Assembly: GCA_017467275.1 (NCBI GenBank)
Contig: JAFTSN010000001.1
Coordinates: 186,001 to 250,000, forward strand
DNA length: 64,000 nt
Reading direction: 5' to 3'
Source of the DNA: Clostridia bacterium
GTDB taxonomy: Bacteria; Bacillota; Clostridia; Christensenellales; Borkfalkiaceae
The notes under the pieces: model-generated
The model's input: the letters and a program-made list of their open reading frames with translations, nothing else
What the model was told of the DNA's origin: nothing
Database searches by the model: none
Program-made: the position numbers and the translations under genes
In this document: positions 1-9,908 of the stretch, piece after piece
Numbering within the stretch: the stretch's first letter is position 1
How the letters are laid out: the number at the start of each line of letters is the position of its first letter

Positions 1-2818
1 CTCCGTAGGCATACCAATAATCGGAGCCCATCGTCTTGCCGTTCGAGAATGCAATACCCGCATTCCCTGCCCAACCATTCGAGCCCTTGCAACCGTTCAC
101 GGCGGTGAAATCCACCGAATAGATCGCTGCGTCCGTGAGCGTCGTCGTGGTGTAGGCATAGCCGTAGTTCATCCAGCCCGTAGGCATCACGTATTCGCCT
201 TGTGCGTTTTTCGTCATACGGATATTGGAGGGCTGAATTGCTTCCTTATAAACGGAATTGTCCGCAATTTCAGTAAGGGCGTCGTTTCCGTAGAGCTCTT
301 TCACGACTCGAATGGAAACGGGCGTCTGCGCAGAGAGGTTAAACGCCCCCACGCCGAACATAAATTTATCCCCCTCGGAGAACTTGGCATTGACCGTATC
401 GTTATTGTCCTTCTTATTCGGTGTGAAGAGAGAATCGCTCACCTTCCAACCGCCCATATAAGCGTCCTCCATAAACAGATAGAACATATCGTCGATAAGG
501 AGCAGAGTAAGCGTCTTGGTAGGATTCTCCACGCTCGGAATCTTCACGTTGCGGTTAATATTGTTATTCATATTCATATTAAAGCCGCTATACACGATAA
601 TGCCCGTGGTGGTATCAAAACCAAAGAGCGCGTTGTGATAGTTGTTTGAAGGAATATTTCTTGCGTTACCGAGAGTATCGATGTATTTCGTTCCCGTAAT
701 CTTGTTTCCGTTACTTACCATAATGCCGACGCCCGTCCAGCCCCAATCAGAGAACTGAATACCGTTCTTCGCCGTAACCTCAACGGAGAACACCGCCGCG
801 TCCGCTTTATTGTTTTCGTTTAAGTAAACCACGCTGTGCTTCATCCAACCGCTGTCGGGAACATAGGACACGTCGCCGTTCGCCGCCGTGAAAGAATCCA
901 TCTCGTTCGCCTCCACCTTACGAAGCTGGAAGTCAACGCCCTCCACGTCCTCGCCGCTACTGGGAATGGTCACGTATTTTTCGATGCCGTGGTATCCCGT
1001 GGCGTCTGCCGAAATCCTATACTGTCCGTCGAAGTTGAATTGTCTGCCGCCGAGCTCGAATTCGCCCGTCTTGGGCAATCCGATTCGATAGCCGCCCACC
1101 GAAGTAACGCCCGATTCGATATGATACATACCCGCAAGATCGTCCACGCTTATAATCGCGCTTCCTATAATCTCGTCCGTCGTACTTCTCACTCTGCCCT
1201 TCACATAGACAAGCAGATTATTCGTGATACGGGTAAACTCTGCGTCGATAACAAGCGAACGGGAAACGCCCTCGAACACGTACACGCCGCCCGACATTCC
1301 TCTCATTATCTCATTATAATAATCCTCTCCGTTCACGGTAAAGCCCGTGAGAAGATATCCGCTCTCGGGGATAATGGAAATTTCCACGTCTCCCCCATCG
1401 TCCACGGCGCCCGTCGACGAGCGCACAATGCCGCCTTCCGTATCGGTATTGACGTCCACCATATAGCAGTCGTACTCTTCAAGCATCTTGACAAGCCCCT
1501 CGGGATCATCTGAGAAATCAGTAAGGGAATAATCAAAGAATTCCACCTCGGAGTCGAGCGCAAAAAATCCAGGACAGCTCGCGCCGTTCAAATAGCTCAC
1601 GTATTCGGTGTAGAGCATCTGTCCGTTCACGATATAATAGAAATTCCCTCCGTTTTTAAGGCAGGTAAAAGTCACCGTGGACAATTCTTTATATGCCACG
1701 TTTCTCATCATTCCCAGCTCAGTGTTTTTCCATCCTCCCCGTCCATTCACGTAGAAAGAAAGGGTACCGTAATTTATCGAAGGGCTTTGCTCGAAAATAT
1801 CGCTTGCCTTCATCTTGAACGTATTGAAAGAAATCTCGTCCACCATATTCACGATACCAACCGCCGAGGGCACTTTTTTCGTTTCAGTGGGCAATCCGTT
1901 GGAGTCATTCATGTAGCCGACCCCGCCTTTCACCTTTGCTTTTACTTCAAACGCATACGCGTCCGAATATACGTCTCTAATAAAAATCGCCTGCGAGTTA
2001 TCGCTTATAGAACGGACGATTCCATCCGATTCCTTGGAAAGATCCCAGCCGTCGGATTTAGATATGCCGTTCCCCGCATTCCCCATAAAAGCGTTTTCCG
2101 CGTCGGCATTCAAATAGCCTTCCGCTCCGAATCTGCCGCTGTTTTGTTGACGGTCGTTATCGTCGAAAAAGAGCATCGGACGAAGCCATGCGTTATCAGC
2201 AGAACCCTGCTCCACAATATGGCGATAATGGGGATTGATCAAAACGTATTCGGGAAGCTCCCCGTTTTCGCCGAGCTCAATATTGAGCGTATCCCAAGAA
2301 AGGAACGCCTCTGCCGTTAAAACGGTGGGAGATTCCTTCATGGGCTTATCCGTTTTTCCCACGGCTTGATACTTGTTCATCTGCACCATGGTTGCGTCCA
2401 CGGGGTCCACGAACAACGTAAATTCCTGCGTGTTGAACTTATACGTAACATTCGGTCCCTTAATCGAAAACCAAAAAGAGGAATTCGCCTCATAATATCT
2501 TTGCGCCTGCCATTGGATATCGGGATCCTCCGCTTTTGCGGCAATATATAACCCCTTTTCGGAGAATGCAGTAGTGTAGCTCATTCTCACGCCGTCCTCT
2601 TCATGGACGAGGAATTTCTTTCCCTCCCAACGCGCTTCGTCGAAAACGCCGTCGATCGTCATATCGTCGTCGCAAATATCCGTCATAACGGGACTGTATC
2701 CCCAAACGTATTTATCAATTTGACTCTCTTTGCTCTTCTCGCCGCAGCCCGCGATAAAGCAGCTCACGCCCACCGCAAGCGCCAAACTCATAATAACAGA
2801 TTTCGTATTTTTTCTCAT
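1..2818 (-). CDS. CBM9-type multidomain surface lipoprotein (C-terminus beyond window)
   Basis: Open to the window edge; about 939 residues are visible. It starts with a lipoprotein signal peptide (lipobox ending at Cys25, FIAGC). Residues ~45-240 resemble a family 9 carbohydrate-binding domain (MTIDGVFDEARWEG motif). A concanavalin/LamG-like domain, a short bacterial-repeat domain, a carboxypeptidase-regulatory-like segment and further LamG-like repeats (LTLLLIDDMFYLFMEDAYMG) follow. A GGAGAA ribosome binding site precedes the ATG by 6 nt. The start lies 12 bp after the GH43-type gene, so it is the last visible gene of that operon. It is a clear paralogue of the 1307-residue protein at 22.6-26.6 kb. 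Role inferred: surface glycan capture. No catalytic domain is recognised. Confidence 0.8.
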   Translation of the reverse strand, partial: MRKNTKSVIMSLALAVGVSCFIAGCGEKSKESQIDKYVWGYSPVMTDICDDDMTIDGVFDEARWEGKKFLVHEEDGVRMSYTTAFSEKGLYIAAKAEDPDIQWQAQRYYEANSSFWFSIKGPNVTYKFNTQEFTLFVDPVDATMVQMNKYQAVGKTDKPMKESPTVLTAEAFLSWDTLNIELGENGELPEYVLINPHYRHIVEQGSADNAWLRPMLFFDDNDRQQNSGRFGAEGYLNADAENAFMGNAGNGISKSDGWDLSKESDGIVRSISDNSQAIFIRDVYSDAYAFEVKAKVKGGVGYMNDSNGLPTETKKVPSAVGIVNMVDEISFNTFKMKASDIFEQSPSINYGTLSFYVNGRGGWKNTELGMMRNVAYKELSTVTFTCLKNGGNFYYIVNGQMLYTEYVSYLNGASCPGFFALDSEVEFFDYSLTDFSDDPEGLVKMLEEYDCYMVDVNTDTEGGIVRSSTGAVDDGGDVEISIIPESGYLLTGFTVNGEDYYNEIMRGMSGGVYVFEGVSRSLVIDAEFTRITNNLLVYVKGRVRSTTDEIIGSAIISVDDLAGMYHIESGVTSVGGYRIGLPKTGEFELGGRQFNFDGQYRISADATGYHGIEKYVTIPSSGEDVEGVDFQLRKVEANEMDSFTAANGDVSYVPDSGWMKHSVVYLNENNKADAAVFSVEVTAKNGIQFSDWGWTGVGIMVSNGNKITGTKYIDTLGNARNIPSNNYHNALFGFDTTTGIIVYSGFNMNMNNNINRNVKIPSVENPTKTLTLLLIDDMFYLFMEDAYMGGWKVSDSLFTPNKKDNNDTVNAKFSEGDKFMFGVGAFNLSAQTPVSIRVVKELYGNDALTEIADNSVYKEAIQPSNIRMTKNAQGEYVMPTGWMNYGYAYTTTTLTDAAIYSVDFTAVNGCKGSNGWAGNAGIAFSNGKTMGSDYWYAYG

Positions 2819-2830
2819 CACATTTTCTCC

Positions 2831-4762
2831 TTAATTTCCCAAAATCACAATATCCGAAACGCGGATCTCTTTCCCCGTTTGGTTCAAGCGCTTGGAAATG
2901 GAAACAGTCACGGACTTTACCTTGATCTCGTTAAAGGAAGCCAAACAGCTCCCGCCCGTCTTCATGGTGTTGCTTTCCCCGATAAAATCCTCGCTGAATT
3001 TTATATTGGAAACTCTCGCTTTGGAAACGTAGCTTGCCGCGGTATACCAAGAGGGCTTTTCCGCAAGCTCGAATTCGATATAATCCACCGCGGAAAAAGC
3101 GTATTCATAAGCATAGCTGTTATACACCATGACGGCGCCGATCGTTCTCGGCTCGTCAAAGGTCAGCGTGATCTCGGTGGCTCCCTTCGCGCTGAATTCC
3201 CAGTCCTTATAATAATCGTTGCTCACAAACAGCCCGTCATTGATATATTTCGCGCTCTTTTCATCCTTCGCGTTGGTCACGCTCACCTTCGCCTCGGGAG
3301 CAATATTCGTTCTGCCCGAAACGTCCTTAATGCGCGGCTGTAAGCTGTTGGTCGGACCGTTTCCGTAGAGAATATTTCCGTATTCCTCCGTTTCCACCAC
3401 GAACACCTCGGTCAGATAATAATATCTTCCCGTTTTTTGCGCGCCCGCAGTCACGTTTTTATTCCCCATGCAGTTTCCGATCCAGAAAAGCTGCGAGGAA
3501 TCCGCCGAGTGAATCAAGGAGCCATGCCCCGATCCCGTCGCCCAATCGTTCCAGACCGTCGTTCCCACAACCGAGCCGGGCCACTGCGGCAATTTCGTGA
3601 ACGGTCCCAAGGGACCCGTGTCACTGATCGTCTGGCAGGCGTCATAGTAATGATTCTCATAGCCACCGCCGTTATAAATGAGGAAGTTTCTCCCCTCATA
3701 TTCGTAACCGAACGCGCCCTCGTTCCCGCCGCCGTGATAGAAAACTTCTCCTATCTCGGAATCGGGACAACGCTCGCCGATATCGTAGCTCTCCAGCTCG
3801 CATTTCGCTTTATTCGACGTTTCCCATCTCTCGTTCTTCGTCACGGTTGTATAATCGGCTTTGATAAGATAGGTAATCGTGGAATAATCGGGCGTGATAA
3901 AGTCCTTCATCTTCATTCCCCAAATATTCACGCCCTGGTAATCCGAGCCAACGTGCCGCGAAAAATAAAGATAGAGCTCCCCGTTTTCCGCAAGGAAGGG
4001 CTGAGGATCGATTACGCCGAAATACTCGTCTAACCCCAGATCGTATCTAAAGTTGATGGGCGGATTCTCTTTCGTGATCACTTTACCGTTTAAATTGGGC
4101 TGATCCTTATCCCCATAGTAATTTTCGCTCGTAACCGTCACGTAGGGTCCCACAGGCGTTTTGGAGACGGCGATCGCAATAAAGAATCTGTCGTATGCAT
4201 TGCCCGTATTCCCAGGATATTCCGCGTTGGGATCGGTTCCGTCGTTAATCTTACTCGTTGCCGCGTAATAATTGACGTAAAGTCCCTTTTCCTCGTCATA
4301 AATGGGAGCGGGCGCCCAAGTGAAGCCTGAAATCCAGTCCTCGGGAACAATCTTTGTGCTGAACGCTCCGTTCAACGCTCCGCAGAGCTCCCATTCCACC
4401 AAATCCCTACTTCTCAAAACGGGATTTGCCGCACTGTATTCACCATAATTCTGCGTAAACATGCCGTTCGCGCCCATATTCGTTCCCGAAGGGAAGAGAT
4501 AATAGTACCCGCCGTAAAGATCCACGCCGTTTTCATCCGTATGTCTGCCCTCGGGCACGTATATACTGCTCGTATCGGAAGCAAACTGTCTGAAATCGTT
4601 GCGGTAGAAATATTCCGAATCGTACGCTCCGTCGGCAGAATTTTCCGTGAACGCGTCGAGAACGAAATACTCCCCGATTGAATCGCCGCCTTTTGAATCG
4701 CCGCATCCCGCGCACGAGATAAGCAGCACCGCCGACAATACTCCTGTTAAAAGCTTTTTCAT
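2831..4762 (-). CDS. GH43-like glycosidase lipoprotein with discoidin domain
   Basis: I chose the ATG at 4762 (MKKLLTGVLSAV) because AAGGAGA lies 6 nt upstream and it begins a lipoprotein signal (Cys17 or Cys20); an upstream in-frame start lacks both. The 643-residue protein shows five-bladed propeller signatures of GH43: a WAPAPIYDEE segment, an IDPQPFLAENGELYLYFS strand, NEGAFG (position of the general acid Glu) and GSGHGSLI. The last ~150 residues look like an F5/8 type C (discoidin/CBM32-like) domain beginning near NIAPEA. GH43 enzymes act on arabinan, xylan or galactan; substrate cannot be told here. It lies between the permease and the CBM9 protein, and its paralogue occupies the same place at 26.6-28.5 kb. 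Confidence 0.82.
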   Translation of the reverse strand: MKKLLTGVLSAVLLISCAGCGDSKGGDSIGEYFVLDAFTENSADGAYDSEYFYRNDFRQFASDTSSIYVPEGRHTDENGVDLYGGYYYLFPSGTNMGANGMFTQNYGEYSAANPVLRSRDLVEWELCGALNGAFSTKIVPEDWISGFTWAPAPIYDEEKGLYVNYYAATSKINDGTDPNAEYPGNTGNAYDRFFIAIAVSKTPVGPYVTVTSENYYGDKDQPNLNGKVITKENPPINFRYDLGLDEYFGVIDPQPFLAENGELYLYFSRHVGSDYQGVNIWGMKMKDFITPDYSTITYLIKADYTTVTKNERWETSNKAKCELESYDIGERCPDSEIGEVFYHGGGNEGAFGYEYEGRNFLIYNGGGYENHYYDACQTISDTGPLGPFTKLPQWPGSVVGTTVWNDWATGSGHGSLIHSADSSQLFWIGNCMGNKNVTAGAQKTGRYYYLTEVFVVETEEYGNILYGNGPTNSLQPRIKDVSGRTNIAPEAKVSVTNAKDEKSAKYINDGLFVSNDYYKDWEFSAKGATEITLTFDEPRTIGAVMVYNSYAYEYAFSAVDYIEFELAEKPSWYTAASYVSKARVSNIKFSEDFIGESNTMKTGGSCLASFNEIKVKSVTVSISKRLNQTGKEIRVSDIVILGN

Positions 4763-4818
4763 AATTTTCTCCTTTATACTAATCGTCGTTTCTCCTCTTG
4801 GAAAAACAAATCTCCTCA

Positions 4819-5670
4819 CTATCCCTTAATGCTGGCGGACAGAGCCAACGATTTACGGATATATTTTTGCGAACAGATATAGAACACGAGAAGGGGTGCC
4901 ATGGACACGACCACACCCGCCATTCTCAACGGCCAATTCTGCGCGTAAGGCCCCGCAAAGAACGCAAGCGCAACCTGCAAGGTATACATATTCGAGCTCT
5001 GACAGAAGAGGAGCGGCCCGAGATAATCGTTATACGCGCTCATGAACGAAAGAATGAACTGAGCAAACATAACGTTCGTCGAAAGCTTCAAAATAATGTG
5101 ATTATAAATTCCAAAGAAGCCAAGCCCGTCCACCTTCGCCGCATTGATAAGATCGTCGGGAATGGTCAAGTAAAATTGCCGCATAAAGAATACGCTTCCA
5201 ATCGCCCCGAACATACGCGGAATCATCAACGGATACGGCGTGTTCATCCAGCCGAGCGAATCGTATAAAATAACCTGCGCGATCGTCGACATACTGTTCG
5301 GCAGCATCATTGTGGAAAGCAATATAGAAAAGATAAAGCCCTTTATTTTAAACCGCATTTTCGCAAAGGCGAATGCCGCCATACCCGAAACGTAGAGCCC
5401 CACAAGAATCCCGGGAATATAGATCCAAAGCGTGTTGAAAAACCCGCTCAGAATATTCACGCCGCCCATCTCTTTGAAAAGCACGTCGTGATAGCCCTGA
5501 AGGGAAAAGCCCATTTGCGGCCACCAGCGGAAATTCGCGCTGTTGGCTTCCTGCTCTGTCATTAAAGAGGTCATAATCAACGTGTAGAACGGGAAAACGA
5601 TCACGAGAACGACAAGCGCCATCACGATATACGATCCGATATTTTTCGGTTTTTTCTTTGTATTTAACAC
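4819..5670 (-). CDS. Carbohydrate ABC transporter permease (MalG type)
   Basis: The 283-residue protein has about six membrane segments and the EAA loop that contacts the ATPase (NAAKVDGLGFFGIYNHIILK). It starts at a GTG preceded by AAGGAGG at 8 nt. It is the second permease of a CUT1-type importer with the gene just upstream (13 bp gap) and the solute-binding lipoprotein. No ATPase gene is in the operon, which is common in Firmicutes where one MsmK-type ATPase serves several importers. The paralogue at 28.6-29.5 kb is closely similar, including the QNWPLRMAG stretch. Confidence 0.92.
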   Translation of the reverse strand: MLNTKKKPKNIGSYIVMALVVLVIVFPFYTLIMTSLMTEQEANSANFRWWPQMGFSLQGYHDVLFKEMGGVNILSGFFNTLWIYIPGILVGLYVSGMAAFAFAKMRFKIKGFIFSILLSTMMLPNSMSTIAQVILYDSLGWMNTPYPLMIPRMFGAIGSVFFMRQFYLTIPDDLINAAKVDGLGFFGIYNHIILKLSTNVMFAQFILSFMSAYNDYLGPLLFCQSSNMYTLQVALAFFAGPYAQNWPLRMAGVVVSMAPLLVFYICSQKYIRKSLALSASIKG

Positions 5671-5683
5671 CGTTTCGTCCTCC

Positions 5684-6625
5684 TTAATCGTAAGTAACCA
5701 CTTTATCAGACAGCTTGAATAAGAGCTTGGAAATAATCATAATTACGATTGCAAAAATCCAACTCAAAGCCGAAGCCCGTCCAAAGCCCTCAATGGCATT
5801 GTTCTGAATACCCATACGGTAGATATAATAGGTCACCGTCATTGCCTTGAAGCCGGGGCCTACACCGCTGTTGGTAATCAATTGCATGATTGCCATTTCC
5901 TGCAACGCCGCCACCAACCAAGTAATCGTCACGTAGAACAGCGTGGGCGAAATACCGGGCAAAACCACCTTATAGAAAATCTGGAACCCGTTTGCCCCGT
6001 CGATCTTCGCCGCTTCCTTCAAAGACTGATCCACGTTTGCCATTGCACCTTGCAATTGTAGGATATTCGTCGCTTTCATCCAAACGCTGATCGTGAGAAC
6101 GGAGGGCATAAACCAATCGACGTCGCCCATAAAGTTTATAGGCTTTACTCCCAAGTAACCCAAAATCGTGTTGATCACGCCGTAATTTGGCTCGAAAATC
6201 CATTGCCACATCAAGGTCACGCCAACCGTCGAGCAAACGCTCGGCATATAGGCAATTACCGCCACAAAAGAGGTCCCCTTCAAGGGCTTGGAGCAGATAT
6301 TCGCCAAAAACAGACTCACGACAATGTTAATGGGCACGCTTAAGCAGTAAGCAATCGTATTTTTAAACGAAATATTTACCCACTTATTGGTGAACACAAA
6401 TTTATAATTTTCCAAGCCCACCCACTTCATATAAGAGATATCGTAGGATTTGAGCTCGTGAAAGCTGACCACCAGCGACAGCAGCATGGGATAGAGCGAG
6501 AATGCGAGGAAGCCCACAAAGGGCAGAATCGACATTAGCGTTCCTTGAATATCCTCGCGTCTACGCATCGAAGCCATTCCGCTGCGCTTCTTTGTTCCGT
6601 CAAATAACCTTGCCTTTTCTTCCAT
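5684..6625 (-). CDS. Carbohydrate ABC transporter permease (MalF type)
   Basis: The 313-residue integral membrane protein has an N-terminal basic cytoplasmic tail, about six membrane segments and an EAA motif (EAAKIDGANGFQIFYKVVLP). Length and order are those of the MalF/UgpA partner of CUT1 sugar importers. It lies 13 bp behind the solute-binding lipoprotein and 13 bp ahead of the MalG-type partner. Its paralogue is at 29.5-30.4 kb. The imported sugar is unknown; neighbours suggest plant-glycan oligosaccharides. Confidence 0.92.
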   Translation of the reverse strand: MEEKARLFDGTKKRSGMASMRRREDIQGTLMSILPFVGFLAFSLYPMLLSLVVSFHELKSYDISYMKWVGLENYKFVFTNKWVNISFKNTIAYCLSVPINIVVSLFLANICSKPLKGTSFVAVIAYMPSVCSTVGVTLMWQWIFEPNYGVINTILGYLGVKPINFMGDVDWFMPSVLTISVWMKATNILQLQGAMANVDQSLKEAAKIDGANGFQIFYKVVLPGISPTLFYVTITWLVAALQEMAIMQLITNSGVGPGFKAMTVTYYIYRMGIQNNAIEGFGRASALSWIFAIVIMIISKLLFKLSDKVVTYD

Positions 6626-6638
6626 TGTTCAACCCCTT

Positions 6639-8486
6639 TTAATAATTGAGCTTGAGTTCTTCGTTCGTATCGATAATGGAATCTTTCTTCCAATCGCTGT
6701 AGGTCGGTTTTCCCTCATTGTTTCTAATATAGCTGTTGAGCGGGTTTGCCCAAATATCGATCCAAGTGTAGGATTTCAAATACCACCAATCTCCAGGTCT
6801 CTGATATCCAAGCCCCTCGCCGAATACGGCAATGTTGGAGGGCGCGTATTCCTTAAATTTCATCTTGGAAACAAGCTCGGGCTGATTGGGGAAATGTCCG
6901 TTTTTCGCGCGAACGTCCTGCCCGTCGGGCCCCGCCATCCAGAGCATGAACGCCGCAACCTCCTTGCCTTTCGTCGACTTCTTTCTCGTCACAAGCCCCT
7001 TGGAGTTGGAGTGCCCCGCCTCCACGCCGCGAACGACAACCTCGTCGCAATCGGGATCCTCGGGATCGGCATACTGCTTATAGACGGGCAACGGTGCAAC
7101 GTCCCACTTGAAATTTCTCGTCGCCGCCTCGATAGAAAGCGTTTTAATATATGCCGAGCTTTCGATAAGCATTGCCAGCTTGCTCGAATAGAAATAGTTA
7201 ATAGCCGAACGCACACCGAACATATTGGGGTTAGGCGAAAGCTGTAACCCTGAAGTATTTTCAAGATTCGTGGCTTTATTCACGCCAAGGCGCAGATAAC
7301 GGATAAATGCTTCAAGTTGAGAGGGAAGCTCGCCGAGCACACCGCTCTCCTTTGCTTGGCTCACCGTGGAACGAACGCCCACAACCTCTCCGTCAACCGA
7401 ATAGCTACCGTCTTCCTCCCAATCGGCAATCACCCCTTTGGGAATTTCCAGCTTATCCGTCAATTCGAGCGTTTCGCCTTTCTTATATTTCGTGCCCGTA
7501 TATTCGCCCGTGTAGCCCTCCTCGGAAAGCACCACATAGTTGGGCGATTTATCAAAGAGGGACAAGTTCCAATCTCCCGAACCGCTCAAATCGGCAAGGC
7601 AGTCCCCGCCGACCGACCAGCCGTAGCTGAACCACCATTCGGTAAAGAAACCGTAGTCCGTGCCGAAATCGGTGGTCGCCGTCGTGTTGTATTCGGGCGA
7701 AAAGAGCATCGCAATATCCTCCAGCTCATCCCAATTCAATGCGATACGGTTATTAAAGACCATAGTCTCGCTCTTGTTCGGCTTCGTCCACCCCGCATAT
7801 TCGTCGTTGGTATAAGGCGACTCACTTCTGTAAAAGCCCTTTTTGGGGACGTTGATATCCTTAATCTTCTCGTAGTCCTTCTTATATTTACCTCTGCGGT
7901 CCGCAATCTCGCCCGCATTCCATTTATCCATGTCCTCTTCATCCACGCTGATCACCGTGATCCCTGCTTTCTCGAAAATACTTTCGTTATAATACAGCGC
8001 GGTGGGCTTGGTATCGATGGGCAAACCATATAAAGGCGAGGTGTCCGTAGAGGTACCCGTCGTATCGTCATAACGCAATCTCTCGATCGCTGTGTCGGGA
8101 ATATCGGAAAGGGAAAGATCCTCCGCCTGCGCGAAGTACTCCTCGGAAAGCGGCGATAAAAGCCCCATACCGACCCACTGCTTAAAGTAATTGTCTACCG
8201 TGAAGAATACGTCGGGCCCGGAATTCGAGGAAGCAGTCGTCTGAATCAGCGTCGTATAGCTCGAGGTGGGCTTAGTGGATATTTGCACGTTGATTCCGTG
8301 CTCCTTTCCGTAAGTCCTGTTAAACTCTTTGGTCATTAAGGAATAGATTTCCAACTCGTCCTCATCGCCGTACACCCAAAACTGAACGTCGTTCTCATTA
8401 ATTTTCGCGCAGCCGAAGCCCGTCAACGCCAAGAGTGCAGAACACGCCAATGCCATAAATTTCTTCATTCTTTTCATGATTTTCAC
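6639..8486 (-). CDS. Sugar ABC transporter solute-binding lipoprotein
   Basis: The 615-residue protein is longer than typical family 1 binding proteins (~420-450). A lipoprotein signal leads to Cys26, followed by VQFWVYGDEDELEIYSLM and an FNRTYGKEHG segment typical of family 1 solute-binding proteins. GAGGTG lies upstream of the ATG. An 86-bp gap with a GC-rich hairpin separates it from the Gfo/Idh gene, so it may be made at a different level from it. It delivers substrate to the two downstream permeases. The paralogue at 30.5-32.3 kb shares the motif NRTYGKEHG/NATYGKDHG and a near-identical middle (SVGGDCLADL). Confidence 0.9.
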   Translation of the reverse strand: MKIMKRMKKFMALACSALLALTGFGCAKINENDVQFWVYGDEDELEIYSLMTKEFNRTYGKEHGINVQISTKPTSSYTTLIQTTASSNSGPDVFFTVDNYFKQWVGMGLLSPLSEEYFAQAEDLSLSDIPDTAIERLRYDDTTGTSTDTSPLYGLPIDTKPTALYYNESIFEKAGITVISVDEEDMDKWNAGEIADRRGKYKKDYEKIKDINVPKKGFYRSESPYTNDEYAGWTKPNKSETMVFNNRIALNWDELEDIAMLFSPEYNTTATTDFGTDYGFFTEWWFSYGWSVGGDCLADLSGSGDWNLSLFDKSPNYVVLSEEGYTGEYTGTKYKKGETLELTDKLEIPKGVIADWEEDGSYSVDGEVVGVRSTVSQAKESGVLGELPSQLEAFIRYLRLGVNKATNLENTSGLQLSPNPNMFGVRSAINYFYSSKLAMLIESSAYIKTLSIEAATRNFKWDVAPLPVYKQYADPEDPDCDEVVVRGVEAGHSNSKGLVTRKKSTKGKEVAAFMLWMAGPDGQDVRAKNGHFPNQPELVSKMKFKEYAPSNIAVFGEGLGYQRPGDWWYLKSYTWIDIWANPLNSYIRNNEGKPTYSDWKKDSIIDTNEELKLNY

Positions 8487-8572
8487 CTCATATATAATTT
8501 TTTATTTTTTCCTTTTGTTTTTCGCAAACGTCCTTCGTTCACGAACCGCCTGCGGGGTTTATCTTTCGTTTT
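8487..8572 (-). other. Intercistronic hairpin between Gfo/Idh and binding-protein genes
   Basis: Read on the minus strand, this 86-bp gap contains a stem AACCCCGC / GGCGGTT followed by a GTTCGTGAAC palindrome and an AT-rich tail ending in the next ribosome binding site. There is no U-tract, so it does not look like a terminator. A processing or stability element giving extra binding-protein mRNA is an inference. Confidence 0.35.
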
Positions 8573-9844
8573 TTAACGCTTATCGCGAAGATATATCAGC
8601 TCGCCGCCTTTGAGTCTCGACTCCTCCGCGCAAATCCCCATCAAATGGCTCTCGATGGAATTTTCAAGCGACGTTTCGCTCTTTTTCTCCCCCGCAAGAA
8701 CCTCTGTCAGCGTCTCGATCAAATAATAATCGCCGCCGCCGTGGGAATATCCTCCCGCCGCCAAGTCTCCGATCTTGATTCTCTCTTTGGGGATACTGAA
8801 TTTTTTCACGTCGATAAACCCTTCTTCTTCGTCTAAAACGATTTCCCCGTAAGTTCCGTAGAACTTCAAAATCCGTCCGCCATAAGCCGTCAAGGGCATC
8901 ATCGTCAGGGTTGCCGTCACGCCGTTTTCAAAGGTCATCTGCGCCGTTTGATGATCGACCACGTCATTATCGCAACGGAAAACGCATCTGCCGTAGGGCC
9001 CCGTTCTCAAGCCCTCCGTAAGCGCCTCCTCCGTAACGGGAACAACGGGCGTCACCACGTTGTGCGGCCAAAGGTTTGCAGGTTTATACACCCGCCAATT
9101 ATCTATGTATATTCTCTTTGCACTATACGCGCAATCGTCCACGTACTTACAATCCAAACAGCGTGCCGCCGCCCCCTCGGGTGCGTTCTCCTCTTTGAAA
9201 AACGTCAGCGCCCCCACGGACGAGATACTCTCGCATCGGGATTTTGCATAAAATTGCAACAGGTCCAAATCGTGACAGCACTTTGCAAGAATCATGGGAG
9301 CCGCCACCTTGCGGTTCCTCCAATTTCCCCGAACAAAGCTATGCGCCTGATGCCAGAAGGCAACGTTTTCCGTCGCACTGATCGAGACCAGCTTTCCGAT
9401 CGTCCCCTCGTCGATGAGCTTTGCCACGTGTAAAAATGCGGGAGCATAGCGCAAAACGTGGCATACGAGCACCTTGCCGCCGTATTTCTTCTGCGCCTCC
9501 AAAAGCGCCTCGCATTCCTCTCTCTTTTCCGTGATCGGTTTTTCGAGCAAGACGTCGTAGCCGAGGGAGAGAGCCCGAATACAGGGTTCCACGTGCTCTC
9601 CGTCCAACGTTGCGATCACAATTAGATCGGCGCGCTTTTTTTCAAAAAAAACATCAAGCTCGGAAAATCGGTCCGCTTCGGGAACTGCAAACCGCTCGCC
9701 GTATTTTTCAAGCTTGGCTTCGCTAATATCGCAAATCGCCTGTATCTTATAGGCGTCGGGTTTTTCAAACATCAATTGTCCGTATGTTTCCGCACCGCGG
9801 GCACCACAACCGAGAATCGCGACCGAGTATATCTTTTTTGACAT
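8573..9844 (-). CDS. Gfo/Idh/MocA-family oxidoreductase with Cys cluster
   Basis: The 423-residue NAD(P)-dependent sugar dehydrogenase-type protein has a Rossmann motif GCGARG near residue 12, the family EKP lysine motif (LLEKPITEK) and C-terminal substrate domain motifs HDLDLLQF and HGGGDYYLIE. Unusually it carries a CLDCKYVDDC cluster near residue 220, which may bind a metal. It is the first gene of the copy-1 transport operon, directly under an operator-bearing promoter. A second family member with a related cluster is at 40.4-41.6 kb. Members oxidise, reduce or epimerise sugars or act as NAD-dependent glycosidases; the substrate is unknown. Confidence 0.88.
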   Translation of the reverse strand: MSKKIYSVAILGCGARGAETYGQLMFEKPDAYKIQAICDISEAKLEKYGERFAVPEADRFSELDVFFEKKRADLIVIATLDGEHVEPCIRALSLGYDVLLEKPITEKREECEALLEAQKKYGGKVLVCHVLRYAPAFLHVAKLIDEGTIGKLVSISATENVAFWHQAHSFVRGNWRNRKVAAPMILAKCCHDLDLLQFYAKSRCESISSVGALTFFKEENAPEGAAARCLDCKYVDDCAYSAKRIYIDNWRVYKPANLWPHNVVTPVVPVTEEALTEGLRTGPYGRCVFRCDNDVVDHQTAQMTFENGVTATLTMMPLTAYGGRILKFYGTYGEIVLDEEEGFIDVKKFSIPKERIKIGDLAAGGYSHGGGDYYLIETLTEVLAGEKKSETSLENSIESHLMGICAEESRLKGGELIYLRDKR

Positions 9845-9908
9845 TTTTTACCTCCTTTCTCTTATCTCCTTTTTTAGACGGCAAATTTCCCGCCATATTA
9901 CATTATAA

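Noticed and set aside
200..2551. Several plus-strand frames (e.g. 836-1513) opposite the first gene
   Set aside because: They are shadows of the minus-strand lipoprotein, rich in Arg, His and Cys, with no ribosome binding sites.
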